A stretch of DNA of 64,000 nucleotides, from NCBI RefSeq assembly GCF_000003815.2, contig NC_049983.1, positions 23,254,940 through 23,318,939 on the forward strand, in the 5' to 3' direction. This DNA comes from Branchiostoma floridae. Taxonomy: Eukaryota > Chordata > Leptocardii > Amphioxiformes > Branchiostomatidae. Numbering within the stretch: the first letter of the stretch is position 1; every line of letters starts with the position of its first letter. Position numbers and translations under genes: made by a program. The notes below the pieces were generated by a model that made no database searches, was not told where the DNA came from, and worked only from the letters and a program-made list of their open reading frames with translations. Of this stretch, positions 1 to 12,300 are shown in pieces.

Positions 1-410
1 TAGAATAGTGCACGACCATCAGTCAGCGCGACGTGAGTCAACTTGAGGTCCCAGAGGCCAGCTTCTTTGTAGTTACACATTTAAGGAATATCCAGAGACA
101 TCCGTGGGCAAATTTGCCTTGGGTCAAGTTGATCACTCTTGTTAAATGAATGGCACGTCTTGAAAGTGTGTGAAGGTGATAGAATGGTATTTCTGGGGTG
201 TCACTCCTTTATTATGCGGTCGTGGTCTTTAAAATGTGAAAAAAGTGCATGTGAGAATTCACAAAGGGGGTTTCTTTGCGTTCTTATATCGTTGGGTTTG
301 TCATCAGAAGTTGAAGGGTGCAACAAAGCCTTCTCGGGGTCTTTACACTCTGTTTACATTTCCGCGGTTCCCGCTGAGAGGGGCTGCGAGACAGCCATAC
401 AGCAATAGGT

Positions 411-1290
411 CTTATCCCTTTATTATACCATAGAGTGTTTCTAGAATTACCTACTGGCAAAAAGATGGGATTGCGGGGGTCTTATCCCTTTATTATACCA
501 GAGAGTTTTTCTATAAGTACCTACTGGCAAAAAGATGGGATAGCGGGGGTCTTATCCCTTTATTATACCAGAGAGTGTATTAAGAAGTATCTATTGGCAA
601 AAAGATGGGATAGCGGGGGTCTTATCCCTTTATTATACCAGAGAGTATTTCTAGAATTACCTACTGGCAAAAAGATGGGATAGCGGGGGTCTTATCCCTT
701 TATTATACCAGAGAGTATATTAAGAAGTATCTATTGGCAAAAAGATGGGATAGCGGGGGTCTTATCCCTTTATTATACCAGAGAGTGTATTAAGAAGTAT
801 CTATTGGCAAAAAGATGGGATAGCGGGGGTCTTATCCCTTTATTATACCAGAGAGTGTATTAAGAAGTATCTATTGGCAAAAAGATGGGATAGCGGGGGT
901 CTTATCCCTTTATTATACCAGAGAGTATTTCTAGGATTACCTACTGGCAAAAAGATGGGATAGCGGGGGTCTTATCCCTTTATTATACCAGAGAGTGTAT
1001 TAAGAAGTATCTATTGGCAAAAAGATGGGATAGCGGGGGTCTTATCCCTTTATTATACCAGAGAGTGTATTAAGAAGTATCTATTGGCAAAAAGATGGGA
1101 TATCGGGGGTCTTATCCCTTTATTATACCAGAGAGTGTATTAAAAAGTATCTATTGGCAAAAAGATGGGATAGCGGGGGTCTTATCCCTTTATTATACCA
1201 GAGAGTATATTAAGAATTATCTATTGGCAAAAAGATGGGATATCGGGGGTCTTATCCCTTTATTATACCATATAATGTCTCAAGAAATAT
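411..1290. repeat. 70-bp minisatellite, about 13 copies
   Basis: The word CTTATCCCTTTATTATACCA recurs every 70 bases from 411 to 1251 (411, 481, 551 and so on). Two unit types alternate irregularly: one carries GTATTAAGAAGTATCTATT, the other TTTCTAGAATTACCTACTGG. The last copy (1251) is diverged. Because 70 is not a multiple of three, the long open frames seen here cycle through frames and are artefacts of the repeat. Confidence 0.95.
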
Positions 1291-2911
1291 AATGGTTTAA
1301 AAAAGGGTTAACTCATTAAAAATTACATTAGCACGTTTATTTCAACTAACACGTTTTTATAAGTAAGAACAAAATACGTACTAAATAAATGGACTAAATA
1401 ATCAAGTCTAGATATTCGTCCCCGTTCTTTTGGCTGGCTCGAAGTTTTTGACATGTCAAAAACTGTCGAGGTGCATTCGAAGTGGAGAAATATCGAATGG
1501 TATTCATAGTGGATTCTAAGTGTATTCTAACTATTCTAACTGCAGTCTGACCGCATTCTACGGCATTCCAATATTATTCGAAACATTCTTATCTCATTCG
1601 ATGGAGAACCGAAACGGCATGCCATCTCGAATCCTACCAGAATGTGGCCGAAAGAATATCTCAAATGCAGCGAGAATGTCTAGAATACACTACGAATTCA
1701 CAGGAATAGAAAAGTATTTTCATTCTGACGGCATTCTGGCTCATTCCTTCTCGTGTGAAGGGGATTTAAGGCCGATTTGGAATACCCACTCGGAACGGCA
1801 CCGAATGTGGCACGAATTTTGCAAATACTTAATTCCGGGGGGGGGAGGATGTAATTAACTCCAGCTAGCGAACGCCTGTGTAAACACAGGCTATGATACC
1901 ATGTAATGTAACATGCATTGGCATAATACCGGTAGTAAGACTTAAACCGGTAGATTCAAAATACTGGAACTTAAAGAGATCTACACATGCAACAATAGTT
2001 ATTTCTGAGCTGTGCACACTTCAGACATCTAGGTGTCCAATACATCATTTACAAAGCATCGATAACAATGCATTCGAAGACAACAAGGCCAAAAGTTTTC
2101 AGTATCTTTTTCGGGGTAGGCAGCTCGTCGTGGGACGAACACACTGTCACATTCATTGCCAAATTTATAGATCATAATTACACATGCTCACGGCACAAGA
2201 CGAACATGATTCAACAACAATCTTGAATTTCTGTTGGTGACCTACAACTCATGTAAAAGTGTGAAGAACCGTTGCATAATAGCCCGGATCTATGACTGAA
2301 TGGGCAAAATTGAACGTACGCAGCCATTTTCCCGCCATTTTTATATCTACGCTAGCAGTGAAGTGTTACGTCATAGCGGTTGTGACGGACAGAAGTTAAA
2401 TGAAAATTCTTGACAGTATACGTCCGTTTTCTCATGACATTTTGTATGCTCATGCAGGTTTATGTTTTATGCATTTACTGACAGAAAAGGAAGGAACATC
2501 AGAGGATGTATAAATGTACATAGCGGCAGTTAATTGTGCCGTGTTTCTTCCTACCGGTATTTTTTACCCCCTCCCAACCACGCGCCCGTTCGCCGTGTAA
2601 TTCCGCGGCGTGTTACAATTACAATATTACGCTTTTAGCAGGACAAGACAAGAGTGGCAGAAAAGTTACACAGAAGAAGTGGCAAGGGTAACCTATAACA
2701 GCAACATGTAACTGGAGAAAATGATGCGTTGACAATGTGTCAAATCAGTATGGCTAGAGAAATCGTCCTAAACGTACCGGTATTATGATAATAGATGTTA
2801 ATCATTATTTAAGCAAAACAACTGACATATACAAGAACAAAGTCTCAAAGTCACAGACTATGTTACCTACGGTCACTTGTTTCTCACTATGATTATTTAT
2901 CTGTCGAACAG
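1291..2911. other. Non-coding stretch with periodic ATTC/GAAT array
   Basis: No exon-like sequence is recognisable. From about 1475 to 1820 the words ATTC and then GAAT recur at roughly 10-11 base spacing with a switch of strand (reported as a finding). The remainder is AT-rich unique-looking DNA. A 30-base segment at 2851-2883, just before the first exon of the plus-strand paralogue, recurs at 26072-26102. Confidence 0.6.
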
Positions 2912-3327
2912 GCGATTCTTCATCAACCGGAGCTTTCTCCCCTTGGGCTGCCCGAATGACCGCGGCTGGATGGTGGTCCTTGATCAAAACTCGCGCTTTT
3001 GTCCCTGGGAGAGAGGGACCGGCAATCCGCGGATCCTGTTTTCCAAGCTGACCACTCATGTCTATTTCGAGACAGGTATATATATCCTTCGAAGTACCCA
3101 AAACTACATATAACATCCAGGTTTCTTTTTTATTTGTTTTTTTTTTCTTTTGGACTACTACGCTTGCCAATTATCATTTATTGTGAGACACGATTTAGGG
3201 TCTGACAAGGATCTGGCTTTGGAAATTAGAGTATCAATTCACTGTATTTACTTTGCCCCATGCAGATCGTGCAAATGTGGGCCAAGCTGACGTCATGGCC
3301 ATCTTCATCAAGACCTGTGACGACTAG
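2912..3327 (+). CDS. 3' end (last two exons) of a secreted coiled-coil protein paralogue
   Basis: Two exons match exons 4 and 5 of the complete gene at 28451-31572. The first is 2912-3075 (acceptor ACAG, donor GTATAT, beginning RFFINRS and containing CPWERGTGNPRILFSKL). The second is 3266-3327 (acceptor GCAG, encoding a tail ending ADVMAIFIKTCDD and the stop TAG). Splice phases and the 62-nt length of the last exon are the same as in the complete copy, and both frames are open. Exons 1-3 are not visible between position 1 and 2911. They either lie left of the window across a long intron filled by the minisatellite, or are lost. The family is not recognised; a secreted role is inferred only from the complete copy. 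The 3' end faces the 3' end of helicase gene A. Confidence 0.7.
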
Positions 3328-3694
3328 CCACCAGTGACGTCACGATGCTCAGCTGACATCTGTGGCCATCTGCATACAGAGCAGTTACATTACTAATCAT
3401 TATTCTAGACGCAATGCTTACTTAGTAACTAAATGCAATTTTCATTTCATTGCTAAAACGAACTGTATACGTAGCTACGTCTTTTCAATGGGACAGTCCT
3501 TATTAGCCACACATGGGTTAATAGAATGGAATTTATTAATAGAAGAATGTCGTAGAACATAACAACTTCTATTGCACAATGTTTACTATGAATGTGCAAA
3601 TTAGAATGAAAGTCCATATATTGTAATGGCAAACTCACAATTTGGAAAACTTGATTATGGTGCAAGTTGAATACGGTTTCAGAAGGTGGTAAGA

Positions 3695-3875
3695 TGCTCA
3701 GGACTGTCATAGAATGATAAGACACAATGATAGGATATAATGTGTTAAGATGTTCGTAGTTTCTGCAAGACGTTCGTAGTTTCTGCAAGATTTTCGTAGT
3801 TTCTGTAATATGCTTAGGATTGTCATAGAATGATAGGATAGAATGTGTTAAGATGTTCGTAGTTTCCTCAAGTAT
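3695..3875. repeat. Short tandem duplication (TTCGTAGTTTCTGCAAGA words)
   Basis: The 18-19 base word TTCGTAGTTTCTGCAAGA occurs three times in a row, inside a larger duplicated block that includes TGTCATAGAATGATAGGAT and GAATGTGTTAAGATG at both ends. Confidence 0.7.
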
Positions 3876-5832
3876 GTTTGATCACAATGCAGCCCTAGCA
3901 GCTCAATCTGTGTAGAAACTCACCCTCAACTTAATTGCTCCTTACCCTGTAGCAGCACTATTTATGTCAATAATAATGAAGAGAATAATTATACTATCCT
4001 TGTTTCATGCCTAGAATCTAGCTATCTTTGATATCACAGTGATAAAGCACAGCATGTATCCAGTACTGTTTAAAGTAGCTTGAGACTTTCAGAGAGGTGA
4101 GTGCAAAGGAAAATAAAATGCAGTTGTACTTGTTTTATACTGACCATAACGTAATTTTATGAATAGTAGTGCAAGAGGATGAGTGAGTGTGAGTGAGTGA
4201 GAGTAGACTTATTCCTCAGCTAACAACATGTACCACCCTGCAGTCTTCCCTCAGTAAGTCATCTGGAGCCGTATAGTTCCCGTTTAGAACTTTTATTCAG
4301 CCCTTCATTGAGATGTGCTTACTGAGGAATGACTGCGGTGCCGTTAGATGACTCATACCTGCATAGCGTACATCTGACAATTTTAACAGTCACGTACGCA
4401 ATCGATTTGTATGCTCTGACAATACCTGTAGGCCGAATGTTTTAATACTCAAGGACTGGATGGCAGTAATGGGAGTTACTAATGTTGATAATTCTGTAGG
4501 TCCAGAGGAGTATTCCACGTGATACATCTGAGACGAGCTTTGTCACTGTATTCCATCTGCCATGTTGATTTGATTATATGGATGACATCCTCTGGGAATC
4601 CCGAAACTGATGTGAGCGTGCGAATCAGGCTTTTAGCTAGGATTTTATAATAGGGAGTCCAAACTGGTGTGTCGCGGTAGGTGACTATTGTAGGGGGGCC
4701 TGGGGGCATCCACCTTGCATGGTGCAGAGTTTTTGATGATTTTAAGTTAAAACAGTGCATTCTAAGGTATCCCAAGAGGCAAAAATACTGTTACAAATGT
4801 CACAGTAGAAGACTGTGACCACAGATGACATGGTAGCATCCCTGGTCAATCAGAATTTCATGCTCGTCAGAGGATTTTCTCCCCAGTATAGGGCGTCCAG
4901 GGGCAGAAGAAAAATGACAGAAAAACGCATCAGTTGCCTTCATTATGAACTCTAGGCGGTCAGGAAGGCTGAACAAATGGCTAAACACAAAGAATATGGT
5001 GCACCAAAGAACAGATTCTTCATTTATGTTCCTTCATCACATCCTGCTCTTTCACCTTTAAATTGACCTTGGCAGTCTAAGACATTCATATCCAAGACAT
5101 TTTTTTTGCATTCTACGGCATATATTTGCTCATTTTCCAAGATTTACTGCTTTGTACGATTGTTGAAAACGTTTTTTTTTTTACCGAAAAATGATGCGCA
5201 AGGATATCATCCATATAATCAAATTAACATGGCCTTACGTTTTCTCAATAAAACTACTTCGACTGCAAAACCGTGATGCTCTGCTGTTTATTTGACTTAC
5301 GATCTGTGTTTTGTTGGGTGGTCCCTAATTTCATTGTATCAAGCACGAATGACAGCAATAGATGAGTTGACTCCAGGTTAATTTAGCATAGGGATGAGTA
5401 CCGGTACAGAAAATTCAGGTCTGGTTCACGTCCAGAGAATCAGGTCCAGGCCCGGACCTGAACCTGGACCTAATAGTCTTAGATGAGTTGTAAATGGGTG
5501 ATACTGAAAAAGTGGTCTTTTCATTGGAAATGTAACAGTATAATATACAGAGGACATATCAGGCAACAATGCTGATTATTCGTGCCATCAAACATACACT
5601 GTACAAATTGAACCTCAAATGGTCAGTTTGCAGGATCATGAAGCAAAAAACCATCAGATATTATGATTGTTATCATTATCATTACCTTCTTCTAACATCA
5701 ATGATCCAGTTTCATACTCAAACCGTCGGGCATGTTATTCTCTATATTAGAACCCAACCCCTAGATTAGTTCAGGTAGAACCTAGGCACCAGTGATGCTG
5801 TAATTTCCAACCCAAAAAAATTGGACTTAACC

Positions 5833-5868
5833 AACGTTTCGACTGTTCAACTCTTGTCTTTGTCAAGG
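5833..5868 (-). ncRNA. Decayed hammerhead-ribozyme-like motif
   Basis: On the minus strand TTGACAAAGAC is followed, after a loop, by GTCGAAACGTTGG. The stem-II pair GAC/GTC and the invariant GAAA are present. The CUGANGA core box reads TTGACAA, which is the consensus with two changes of the type made by CpG decay or deamination. Hammerheads of this kind are known in Penelope-like retroelements, so this is inferred to be an inactive relic. No flanking Penelope coding sequence is seen. Confidence 0.35.
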
Positions 5869-6333
5869 AATGGGCAATCCAACGCCTCTGAAACGTCGCG
5901 TTCAACTTGAATCCACAGTGACGTCTACCAACACAAATGAACATTCGAGATATACTGTAGTGAGTTTCCTTCGCAAATATCTGTGATCCATGTTACTAAT
6001 TATTTTACCTGAATCTATTCTTTTATATAAAATAGCATTCTCTGCGCATGTAGAGAAAGCAGTTTTTCAATAAGCGCCTGAACGAATTCGGAAAATCATG
6101 AATGGACAATCAATGAAAAGATACAACAACAATAGAATATTCTAAAAAAATTACTTAAAATGACACCGGGTCAACGCTAGAACGATGTAAGATACACGAA
6201 AATCGTATCTTGTCCGGGTTTCTATTCCATATACTGACATTACCAGCACGATGTCCTGTACACATAGTTATTACAGCACACTTACAAGTGGTATAGAAGA
6301 TTTCTTGATGTGTTCAAGACATACAAGACATAT

Positions 6334-9300
6334 TCAATCTTCGTGGCGCCACTCTGGGTCTTCTTGAAGCTGCACCTGACTTGCGCTATTGTCTCCGTCA
6401 CTGGGAGGTTCAGATGCACCTGTGATGAAATATTCAACAAACGAACAAACACAAAATAAATGTACATGTCAAACCGTTATTGCTATTATTAAAGCTGGTA
6501 TAATACAAGTATTTCACAATTACCGTCGACACGGGGTAACAGATCAAAATGCCGATAAGTCATCATACGACGGCATTTTGCATTCCCTGGGAAATTACAA
6601 AATTAGAAAGACCTGTCGTATCAGCCTAAAGAGTATCACAATCACCTACTCATAGATTGATTGAATGAATAGCACAAATTTTCTTAGCTATGGTAAATGA
6701 TTTGAGAGAGGGTGCAACCCAAGAGATGACGGAGAGTTGCACCAGGGAGAGTCCCCTCTGCATGATGTCAGCTTCTCTTCTCTGACCGCTTAATATTGAT
6801 CAACCTAATTCTTCAGGACCAAAAACCAGTGCATTCAGATCATAAGGGGAAACCATTAATCTCCAAACAGATATTACTTTGTCAAGGCAGTATCTATAGA
6901 CCAAAACAGTATCATGGACCCTATATCACGATTCTGCCGACGGAATTAGTTATCCTTGCCAACTATATAATCTTATGTTCAAATGATATATATATCACGC
7001 ATGACACAAGTGGGATAGAACAGTGGATAGATGCCCTTAAAGCCCCAACTGGCCTCCAGTTAAGGCTGTGGTCCAATTTTCACCGGTTCCCGTCAGGGAT
7101 GTAGCCCCGGACGGGCCCCAAAGCCACAAATTTGTCCGGGTGGACTGCTGGATACCAAGCATGGGGGTTACCTTTCGGTGTGCTCACGATTATCATACGG
7201 CGGCTATTTGTTACTGGGCCCCGGGTTCATTGTAAGTCCGACTTACATTCAACCCGGGGCTTGGCCGGCCAAAACATACCCGACCCCAGTACCCCGGTAG
7301 CCCCCAGGTGTCGAACAAGGCCACGTAGGGGCACGCCCAAAGTGCCCAGAACAGCCAGTGAACTGCCAGGCAGGGCCCCTTTTTCAAATTGTGACAGTAA
7401 CCTAAGTAAGTGAGTGGCAGGGAGCAGTGTTTTCCTAAAATAAAAACACAACGTTGCAGGTAGCATTGTTTCACTAACTTAAAGATAAATCTAGCTATGG
7501 CAGTTATGCATAGATGTGTTGGTTGTAGTACCGGTCATTTTACGACTTAATGTACGAGTAAATAGGTTTGACGTCGTCTCTAACAGCTCACAGCTCACCG
7601 TCCAATCGGACTGCAGCAAACCGCTGCAGCACATCCTCCACATGGTCCTCACGGAGCTGGAACTCACAGCCGTCAGGGTGGTACCCGCCCTTCTCCATGC
7701 AGTACTCCAGAAATCTGGGGAAGGGAGAATCATTTCAACATTTCATTGCCACAGCAATGAGGCAGTCATGATAAGTTAGACGTTATCCGGGTGTTTCTGA
7801 TGCTGGTCAAGTTGTTTCTTAGGTGACTTGTACAGATGTCTCATATTCGTGTTGGGGATGGTTGGGGAATCATAGTCTGGGTGCCATATCATCCTAGTCA
7901 GTTTATCTGGGGTTGTAGATTCAGTCAACAGTGTTCAGCCAAGCTTAACTCATAGGTACTAACAAAGTTGTGGTTATCATACGAAGGAATGTACGGCAAC
8001 TTTACTGGACAATGCTAGTCCCTTGTCCATCTTGCGGTGGAGTATGCATTGATCTCAAAGACAACATCACAATTTTTCACCTAACTAGATTGAAAGCAAA
8101 CGTCGGCTGTCAGAGTTTCTGTTTTTGTTGGATAAGCCAAATTTTATTCCAATCAAAATGTTTGTATGGTCTACCATCAGTTTGGTCTCATCAAAATGAT
8201 GTCCCAACAGGTGACATCCATTCTCATCTGGGGGATGGGGTGGTAAAGGAAGTCACCAAAACTAACCTCATCCAGTGCTCGTCTCGACTGAGTGTGTACG
8301 GGTTTCCCACCACGATCAGCAGGGCTTTGGCTCTGGTAATGGCTACGTTGAAACGCTGTGAATAAATGATGAAAACTACTCAGCCAATATTCTAAGTGAA
8401 TTACTGACCTGTATAAAGACCATAATGTTCTTTCTAGAGCAACAGCAAAAGATGCAAGGCCAATAGCAATACCATAGCTATGGAGGCCATTCCTAACAAA
8501 CTAGAGGAAACAGGAACTTCTCCTTTACCTTGGGGTTGTTGAGGAAGCCAAGCTTGTAGTCCTTGTCCATGCGGAGGAACTCTTCGCTGGGGCTCCTGAC
8601 GGTGGAGACGATGATGACCAGCCTCTCCTGACCCTGGAACTCCTCAACAGATCCCACCTTCAGCTGGGCGTGGTCGGTGGGGTACTGCTGCCGGAGCTTC
8701 TGCTGAATCTTCTGAACCTGGACACAAAAAAGTATCATCACCATGAGTCGTGGAAACAACGAAGTTGGAACTATGTACTGCTTAATTTTGGTGAATGTTT
8801 CCTCGATATTTTTCTGGTTTGAAATGAAATGAAGAAGCTGCTGTAAATGGAGTGTGTGTTCGAAGTTGGAGATACCTGTCTACGGTAGAGAGAGATGATA
8901 CCAATGTCCCTCTTGGTGACACGCTTTCTGCCGCAGATATTGAGAAGCTCAAGTGCAATCACACAACTTGAGTAGTGGAAACATCGTCGCTGGAACTATG
9001 CTCTGCTTATTAACGTTGGTGAAGATTTCCTCAATATTTTTTTCTGGTTGATAGCATCAAGTAGTACGTTTTCGTGTTTGAAATGAAATTAAATGAAGAT
9101 AATTTGTTTCGTTTGCTCCAAAAGGTCCAGCAATACATTACCTCTTATCCGAAGACAACGATATGATATATAGTTTGATGGGAATTTAAGTAAAAACCAC
9201 TGTATTTCATCAATAACAGTTACCTTCAGTCAGGTAAAAGCTTTGAAAGTGCAAAGAAATGATTCTGTAACAATTGCATTTACATCCATCCGTGATTATG

Positions 9301-12300
9301 GATACTTGTCTTTTCATCTTAGACTGCAATGACTGGTTTACCATACTGCTGTACACAGAACCATGTATGATGTTAATACAAACGCAGGAAAATTAAAGAT
9401 TAAAGGAAGCTTTCAAAGCTTTGAAAGGGCTTTGTTCGATGTTGGAAATACCTGTCTACGGTAGGGGGAGATGATTCCGATGTCCCTCTTGTTGACACGC
9501 TTCCCTCCGCGGATGTTCAGTAGCTCATGGACATAGTCCAGCACCGTGGCGACTTCTCTGGCGTTGAAGAAAGACGGACTGTTCCCCTCTCTCTTATCCT
9601 CTCCCTCCACGCCGTGGAAGATCACAGGGAAGCCCTCCGTCGGCAGGTGCTCCCAGTGGCATAGGGATTCCCTCACCAACTCGTCAGCATGAGCCTGTGG
9701 ACAGTCAAAGATAGAATAACTATCAAGATTAAGTCATACCTAGCCTAGGCCGCCAAAACGTTCGATAATGGTATTCCGGATGTGGTTATCACATGGGGTT
9801 CTACTGTTATTAAACGGACTTCAATAGAATAATTCGAACGCACGTCGAGTGAACCACTTTCGAAAATTCGAATACCGGATTCGGCCGTTGGAAGTGATGT
9901 AGTTTCATTTTGTTATTCACTGTACGTACACACATGTGTTGTATCCTTATATTCATTACTTGCTTGCCTTTTGTGATGAAAACTGCCACTTCCGCTTCCA
10001 GTTGCTTTAAACTGCCTTATACTGATTCATACAGGGGGCACCATGTGTATACAGATATGTAGAGATACATTAGATGAATAAAAAAAATGATGGTGCGCAT
10101 TGGGATTACAAAACAAGTCAACCTTTAAGACATGTTTCTCTTCACAGCACCTCCAACTAAATCTCTAAAGTATATATACCAGTGGCAGGTAGGTATATGT
10201 GCCGAAACGACTTCAATCTGCTTAACAACCCCCGTTTGACACGGGTGTAAATGGCGATTGTTTTGGCACATGGATACTACAGTAGATCTGCTTGGTGATT
10301 ACCTCCAACTCTCCATCATAGAACTGCTCGTTGGGTTCCTCGATGATGGTGGGGTGTGAGCGGTAGTTCCGCACCAGTTTGGTCAGCACGCGTGAGTCGT
10401 ACTGCCCGTCTGCGCCTTGTTTGTACACGGGACACTCGTTCATCAGCCTCTCCAACAGGGACATGCCTGGAGATCAACATTGCGTAACAACAACACGATG
10501 AAGCTAAGGCTTTCCACTTTATGAGTGATGATTTCATCAACGGAACATGCCTGTTGCATGCAGTAGAATCATAGCCCAACTAGATATGTGGTGCATTTTG
10601 TGTTTTTGCTGTCAGGGGTAAATAAAAGTTAACCACAGTCGTTGGATTCTAATTTTTACAACATTAGAAACGCCGGTATCACTCGTAGCATTAGGATAAT
10701 GACAGCTCAGAGACGGAATTCGACCGGTTTCGACTTTATTCGTCTTTCTCAAGAAAATTATATATGCTGATAGTGTATTTTTTTTTAGCAGAGCAAGAAT
10801 CCTTACCAAGCCCACACGCTATGACCACAGGAGACCTGAGGACGGGACCGAGCTGTTTCGGGTCGCCGGCCAGCACGAGCTGTCCGCCCTTCTCCGGAGA
10901 TAGCAGACCGGAAACCGGAATGACGGCTTCCGGTTCCACGGCGTGTCCGGACTCGTCGATGAAGATGTGGGTGAAGTGCCCGGCAGGGAAGTTTGCTGAG
11001 GCAAGCCTGGAGATGTGAGTTTAGGTGTAATAGATGGAGTTTGACTTTGTATACAGTGATGAAAATTTCCAAACATGATTTCTTTACCCAAATTCACAAA
11101 TCGTCGCCTCAAAAGTCTTTGCTTCCAAGCAATATATTGAGAGCCATGTTGGCTTTCCACAAAAGATCCCACCCCCCAAAGCAAGATCAGTGACTCTTTT
11201 ACACATCGCCCATCTGGCGAGTTTGTTCTCTTGGTCGATCTTTAGCAAATAAAACTTAAGTTGCATTGAAACAGTGTTTGAACCACTGGCTTGAAACAGT
11301 ATCCAATGTACTGATGAAGGTCGTAGTAAACTTTATTTTACGCAAACCCCAAAAGCTCAAAGTTGGTTACGATCGTGTGAAATACGCCAGTTTGATACTA
11401 CGAATCTACTTACTTTCCAGCAGTGACCAGTGTGGTGACAACGATGCGGTACTTTTGCATGATCTCCTCCTTACTCGGGAAGTAGACCTCGCCATGGGAG
11501 TCGTAATTACAGCACCTGGCGTCCTGGTAAATAATAAGAGTATTTGACGTACGCGTTGAGCCATAACTGACCTTCGGCGTAACACACCAGCTTCGCAGGC
11601 AAGTGGTGCGGCAGCAGCTGGTTATATCACTATACTGAACAGCCTGTACATGTCACAAATAACATTCGAACATCTGACTGCAAATGATGTTTGATGCTAT
11701 CTAATGAGGATGCTTCCACAGTACTTACACACATACATACATACATACGCTTGCTCCTATGGAGTTGTACCATTATCAGTTTTTTGAAAGTCCGCTTCCA
11801 TTATAATCTATCATTCATCATTATAGTTAGATTCCTATCACTTAGTCCAGTCTCTGCTTCAATAAAGTTATTCAACGCATGGTATGGACTTGATAGCAAC
11901 GTAACCATAGTTTTAAGATGACCCTACGATAATTCTAGGATGACATTAAAGCTTCCGTACCCTTAAGTCCTGTGGCACAGTGTTAAATTGTCGGGAGGTG
12001 GCGTTCATCCTGAAGAGCGTCCTCCTGAGCTGAGCCTCCCGGATGATTCTCTGCGCCAGCAGGTCCGCCGCGCTGTTGGACGGGGCGCAGGCCAGGATCA
12101 CGCTGTGCGGGGTCAGGCGATGGACCTGGAATGCCGATATAAAATCTAAAGGAAACTAACTTGAGCACTTCAACCGAATTTTTGCACCATGCCAAGGCCA
12201 TTGTGGAAAGCCCTAATTTTTAAAAAAAGGTAGGGTTCCTATGCGGAAACCTCGGGAGTACTACCTCGGGGCGACAGAGAAAATCCTGGCAGGACAAAAA

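Larger units (their letters stand above)
3328..6333. other. Intergenic, repeats, no gene recognised
   Basis: The sequence after 3327 matches the start of the 3' UTR of the complete paralogue (after 31572). At 3695-3875 a block built on TTCGTAGTTTCTGCAAGA and GTCATAGAATGATAGGAT is tandemly repeated. An open frame on the minus strand at 4479-4775 (98 codons) resembles nothing I can name. Short palindromic AGGTCC/GGACCT words cluster near 5440-5475, and a decayed hammerhead-like motif sits at 5833-5868. Confidence 0.5.

Noticed and set aside
411-1290. CRISPR array
   Set aside because: Repeats are contiguous 70-base units without unique spacers, in a eukaryotic genome.
435-1292. Repetitive open frames in the minisatellite
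   Set aside because: The 70-base unit keeps frames open without any codon-like constraint; no start context or splice signals.
4169-4204. GCAAGAGGATGAGTGAGTG as a solo 3' tail of the RTE-like LINE
   Set aside because: Only about 12 bases beyond the simple repeat match the LINE end; chance cannot be excluded.
4479-4775. 98-codon minus-strand open frame
   Set aside because: Non-repetitive and intriguing, but no homology I recognise, no neighbouring exons and no splice logic; kept only as a note.
10803-11184. Alternative open frames over the DESGH exon (10803-11072 and 10819-11184)
   Set aside because: Out of frame with the motif-bearing exon; GC-rich exon sequence leaves other frames open.
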